Positions 6,398 through 8,053 of a DNA stretch of 8,053 bases are shown here, in pieces. The stretch comes from Rickettsia sp. GTDB lineage: Bacteria > Pseudomonadota > Alphaproteobacteria > Rickettsiales > Rickettsiaceae. A model generated the notes under the pieces. The model was not told the DNA's origin. It did not search any database and saw only the letters and a list, made by a program, of their open reading frames with translations. How positions within the stretch are numbered: the stretch's first letter is position 1; the number at the start of each line of letters is the position of its first letter. The position numbers were made by a program, and so were the translations under genes. Location of the stretch: positions 1-8,053 of the forward strand of contig JAIRUG010000106.1 in NCBI GenBank assembly GCA_031254535.1, given 5' to 3'.

Positions 6398-6667
6398 TTA
6401 CTTTCTTATTCCTAGTTTATTAATCAACGACAAATATCTGCTTAAACTTTGTTTCTTAATGTAATCTAATAATCGACGCCTACGACCAACTAACATTAAT
6501 AATCCTCTTCTTGAGGAAAAATCTTTGTGATTAGTTTTAAAGTGCTCTGTTAAGTTGCTGATTCTTTCAGTTAGAATTGCACATTGCACTTCACTAGAAC
6601 CAGTATCATTTTCTTTAGTAGCATATTCTGTAATTAATTGTTGCTTACGTTGTGCTGTAATCGACAT
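6398..6667 (-). CDS. rpsO: 30S ribosomal protein S15
   Basis: S15 binds the central domain of 16S rRNA early in 30S assembly and contributes to an intersubunit bridge. The 89-aa product is the standard length and has the family blocks [34 protein letters not shown] and [14 protein letters not shown] in order. GGAGA lies at normal spacing before the ATG. It starts 20 bases after the truB stop on the same strand and is followed by a strong terminator, so truB and rpsO probably share a transcript. Confidence 0.98.
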   Translation of the reverse strand: MSITAQRKQQLITEYATKENDTGSSEVQCAILTERISNLTEHFKTNHKDFSSRRGLLMLVGRRRRLLDYIKKQSLSRYLSLINKLGIRK

Positions 6668-6687
6668 CAGTAATCTCCATGTTTATT

Positions 6688-7581
6688 TTATAGGTTAAAT
6701 ACTCGTAAAGAATTAAAGCAATTTTCACTCAAGCTACCAATTGCTAACAGAGAGCCTTGATATCGAATCCAAACTAATTCAATCTTTTCAAGACAATCAA
6801 AATAGCATTTCTGACCGTGAATAATTTTTTTAGCTTGGTCAGTAGTAGCATCAAGTACCAGGATGTCGTCCAGTACTGCTTCAATCTTTATACTTTTTTC
6901 TTCAAGGAACTTCTTTATTCCTTGATTTTGTTGATCAAGTTCTGTTAATTTAATAGCATCACATGCTGTAAATATTCCAACTTTAGTACGCTGTAATTCT
7001 AGCACAAATGCTAAACTTTGCAAGGATAAAGCAATATCTTCTGCTAGAGTCCTTACATACGTTCCCTTAGAGCATTCTACCTTATAGGTAGCTTGATTAT
7101 TTTGATGGTTAAAATTAAGACATTCTAGATTATATATTTCAATATCACGAGGGATTAATTTTACTGTCGAATTTTCTCGTGCTAATTTATAAGATCTAAT
7201 ACCGTTAACTTTTATAGCAGAAAAGGCAGGGGGACGTTGTTTAATTATACCTATGAATTTTTTACAGATATTATGACAATCAGATTCGTTAGGAATATGA
7301 TCAGTAACACTTATTACTTTACCTGAGGCATCTGCTGTATCAGTTTGTCTACCAAACTGTATAGTAAAAATGTAAATTTTTCTTGCGTCTACCAGAATCC
7401 GTACTAACTTTGTTGCCTCACCAATTGCCAAAGGTAATACACCTTCCGCTTCAACATCCAAGGTTCCACAATGACCAACTTTAGTTCCTAAAAGGTTTCG
7501 CTTAATTATAGAAACAAGCTTTGCTGAGCTGATGCCTTTAGGTTTATAGATATTAAGCCAATAATTATTAAGATGAAACAT
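6688..7581 (-). CDS. truB: tRNA pseudouridine(55) synthase TruB
   Basis: TruB isomerises U55 in the T-loop of nearly all tRNAs and also aids tRNA folding. The product is 297 aa from the chosen start. Signature blocks are [14 protein letters not shown] near the N-terminus, [15 protein letters not shown] with catalytic Asp42, [26 protein letters not shown] and [14 protein letters not shown]. The C-terminal part is a short TruB_C-like domain. An ATG at 7588-7590 lies three codons upstream, but the AAGGA motif (7591-7595) abuts it directly. ATG 7579-7581 has nine bases of spacing and gives the usual N-terminus, so it is preferred. It is the first gene of the minus-strand cluster with rpsO and pnp. 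The genes that precede truB in many bacteria are not here; instead the upstream DNA holds a tRNA fragment and mobile-element sequence. Confidence 0.95.
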   Translation of the reverse strand: MFHLNNYWLNIYKPKGISSAKLVSIIKRNLLGTKVGHCGTLDVEAEGVLPLAIGEATKLVRILVDARKIYIFTIQFGRQTDTADASGKVISVTDHIPNESDCHNICKKFIGIIKQRPPAFSAIKVNGIRSYKLARENSTVKLIPRDIEIYNLECLNFNHQNNQATYKVECSKGTYVRTLAEDIALSLQSLAFVLELQRTKVGIFTACDAIKLTELDQQNQGIKKFLEEKSIKIEAVLDDILVLDATTDQAKKIIHGQKCYFDCLEKIELVWIRYQGSLLAIGSLSENCFNSLRVFNL

Positions 7582-7684
7582 TATTAGCATTCCTTTAGTT
7601 TAATGCAATTTGTTGAATATTCCCAAAAGTTATACCTAACCAGATTAACATTACCCCCAAATCAATAGAATTTGTAAAAACAAG

Positions 7685-7690
7685 ATTATA
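7685..7690 (-). promoter_or_regulatory. Possible truB -10 element
   Basis: On the minus strand a consensus TATAAT lies about 100 bases upstream of the truB start, in the otherwise featureless 200-base leader (7591-7789). No good -35 hexamer sits at the standard distance, and the DNA is AT-rich enough to give such words by chance, so this is only a candidate. Confidence 0.3.
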
Positions 7691-7789
7691 TCATAATAAA
7701 ATAATATGTTAGCAGTAATAGCTCAAGAACATATAGGATGTATAAAAATTAGGAGAAAAATTGAAAAGTCCTGTAAACCTTTAGATATA

Positions 7790-7840
7790 TGGTGCCGCTA
7801 GAAGGAATTGAACCTTCGACCACACCATTACCAATGATAC
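7790..7840 (-). pseudogene. 3' fragment of a tRNA-Thr(GGU) gene
   Basis: On the minus strand the sequence contains, in order, an anticodon arm with loop TTGGTAA (7828-7834, anticodon GGT), a five-base variable loop, a perfect T arm (GAAGG-TTCAATT-CCTTC, 7801-7817), the acceptor 3' strand TAGCGGC (7794-7800), discriminator A and encoded CCA (7790-7792). The matching 5' acceptor strand (GCCGCTA) is absent: the bases in that position do not pair at all, and none occurs before the window ends. A four-base stem that could mimic a D arm (7841-7844 with 7855-7858) has a loop without the conserved GG. This is therefore a truncated tRNA copy, of the sort left at integration sites by elements that use tRNA 3' ends. 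Confidence 0.7.
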
Positions 7841-7941
7841 GGTTGTGTTTTTTTAACCAAACTTTATTATTTGTGTAGAAGTTGAATTTAATGCAATTAC
7901 CATGTAGCATCTCTGTTAAAACCCTAGCATTCATAATATAC

Positions 7942-8004
7942 TACTCATAAATGAAGGGTTGCAAAGATAGGAGAGATATTATAGAGTATATGACATTATG
8001 AGTA
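7942..8004. repeat. 9-base inverted repeat around the edge gene start
   Basis: TACTCATAA (7942-7950) is the exact reverse complement of TTATGAGTA (7996-8004), 45 bases apart; the right arm covers the ATG at 7998. It could be a terminal repeat or operator of the putative transposase unit, or chance. Bases 7841-7997 otherwise hold no gene I can support. Confidence 0.25.
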
Positions 8005-8053
8005 AGAATGTATTGACAGAAGAACAAAGAGAAAAGTTGAAGGAACGTCATAA
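7998..8053 (+). CDS. Start of a putative IS630-type transposase (runs off window)
   Basis: The frame opens at an ATG at 7998 and is still open at the window end. The 18 visible residues, MSKNVLTEEQREKLKERH, have the charged LTEEQREKLKxRH pattern I associate with the start of IS630-family transposases, just before their helix-turn-helix. That is a judgement from a short stretch, without a domain match, and other helical HTH proteins could begin similarly. Shine-Dalgarno is weak. Its position beside a truncated tRNA supports a mobile origin. Confidence 0.45.
   Translation, partial: MSKNVLTEEQREKLKERH

Noticed and set aside
7790..7867. Complete functional tRNA-Thr
   Set aside because: The would-be 5' acceptor strand at 7861-7867 pairs at essentially no position with the 3' strand and the D loop lacks GG, so a mature tRNA could not form.
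7749..7934. Minus-strand 61-aa ORF beginning MNARVLTEML
   Set aside because: Its middle (GNGVVEGSIPSSG) is simply the tRNA-Thr fragment read as protein, and there is no ribosome-binding site. The first ~30 residues might be the remnant of a gene cut at the tRNA scar, but nothing supports a working product.

Overview
The window looks like a chromosomal segment from an AT-rich member of the Rickettsiales, most likely Rickettsiaceae (Rickettsia or a close relative). This rests on three things: strong A+T bias with A/T-ending codons, the protein sequences of heme A synthase, RluC, PNPase, S15 and TruB, and dispersed palindromic repeats of the rickettsial kind (a conserved TAGCGAGGA...GCAATCCA / TGGATTGCTTCG core, and CTCGCAATGACG nearby). 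The genus is an inference; no 16S or other typing gene is present.

Layout. Bases 1-1090 are an accessory, partly decayed stretch: AT-rich DNA, a tiny plus-strand ORF ending inside a long hairpin repeat, and a minus-strand cluster of short ORFs (a 45-codon ORF overlapping a small membrane-protein ORF through TAATG, with an apparent frameshift in the second). Bases 1091-1717 encode an exported YkuD-type L,D-transpeptidase. Bases 1953-2966 encode heme A synthase (ctaA) and 3146-4066 a 23S rRNA pseudouridine synthase of the RluC type. Two copies of one ~160-bp palindromic repeat lie immediately upstream of ctaA and of rluC, so ctaA is bracketed by the repeat and both genes have a leader made of it. 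A perfect 12-bp hairpin then separates the convergent rluC and pnp.

Bases 4089-7581 are a minus-strand RNA-metabolism cluster transcribed truB -> rpsO -> pnp (tRNA pseudouridine-55 synthase, ribosomal protein S15, polynucleotide phosphorylase). A strong intrinsic-terminator hairpin lies between rpsO and pnp. This is the conserved truB-rpsO-pnp order, but the genes that precede truB in many bacteria (infB, rbfA) are absent.

Bases 7582-8053 are again accessory: the truB leader, a 3' fragment of a tRNA-Thr(GGU) gene lacking its 5' acceptor strand, and the start of a gene leaving the window whose first 18 residues resemble the N-terminus of IS630-type transposases. The housekeeping core is therefore flanked on both sides by mobile-DNA debris. 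I found no CRISPR array, no rRNA and no complete defence or secretion system. The least explained items are the leader-forming repeat pair, the small overlapping minus-strand ORFs and the truncated tRNA.
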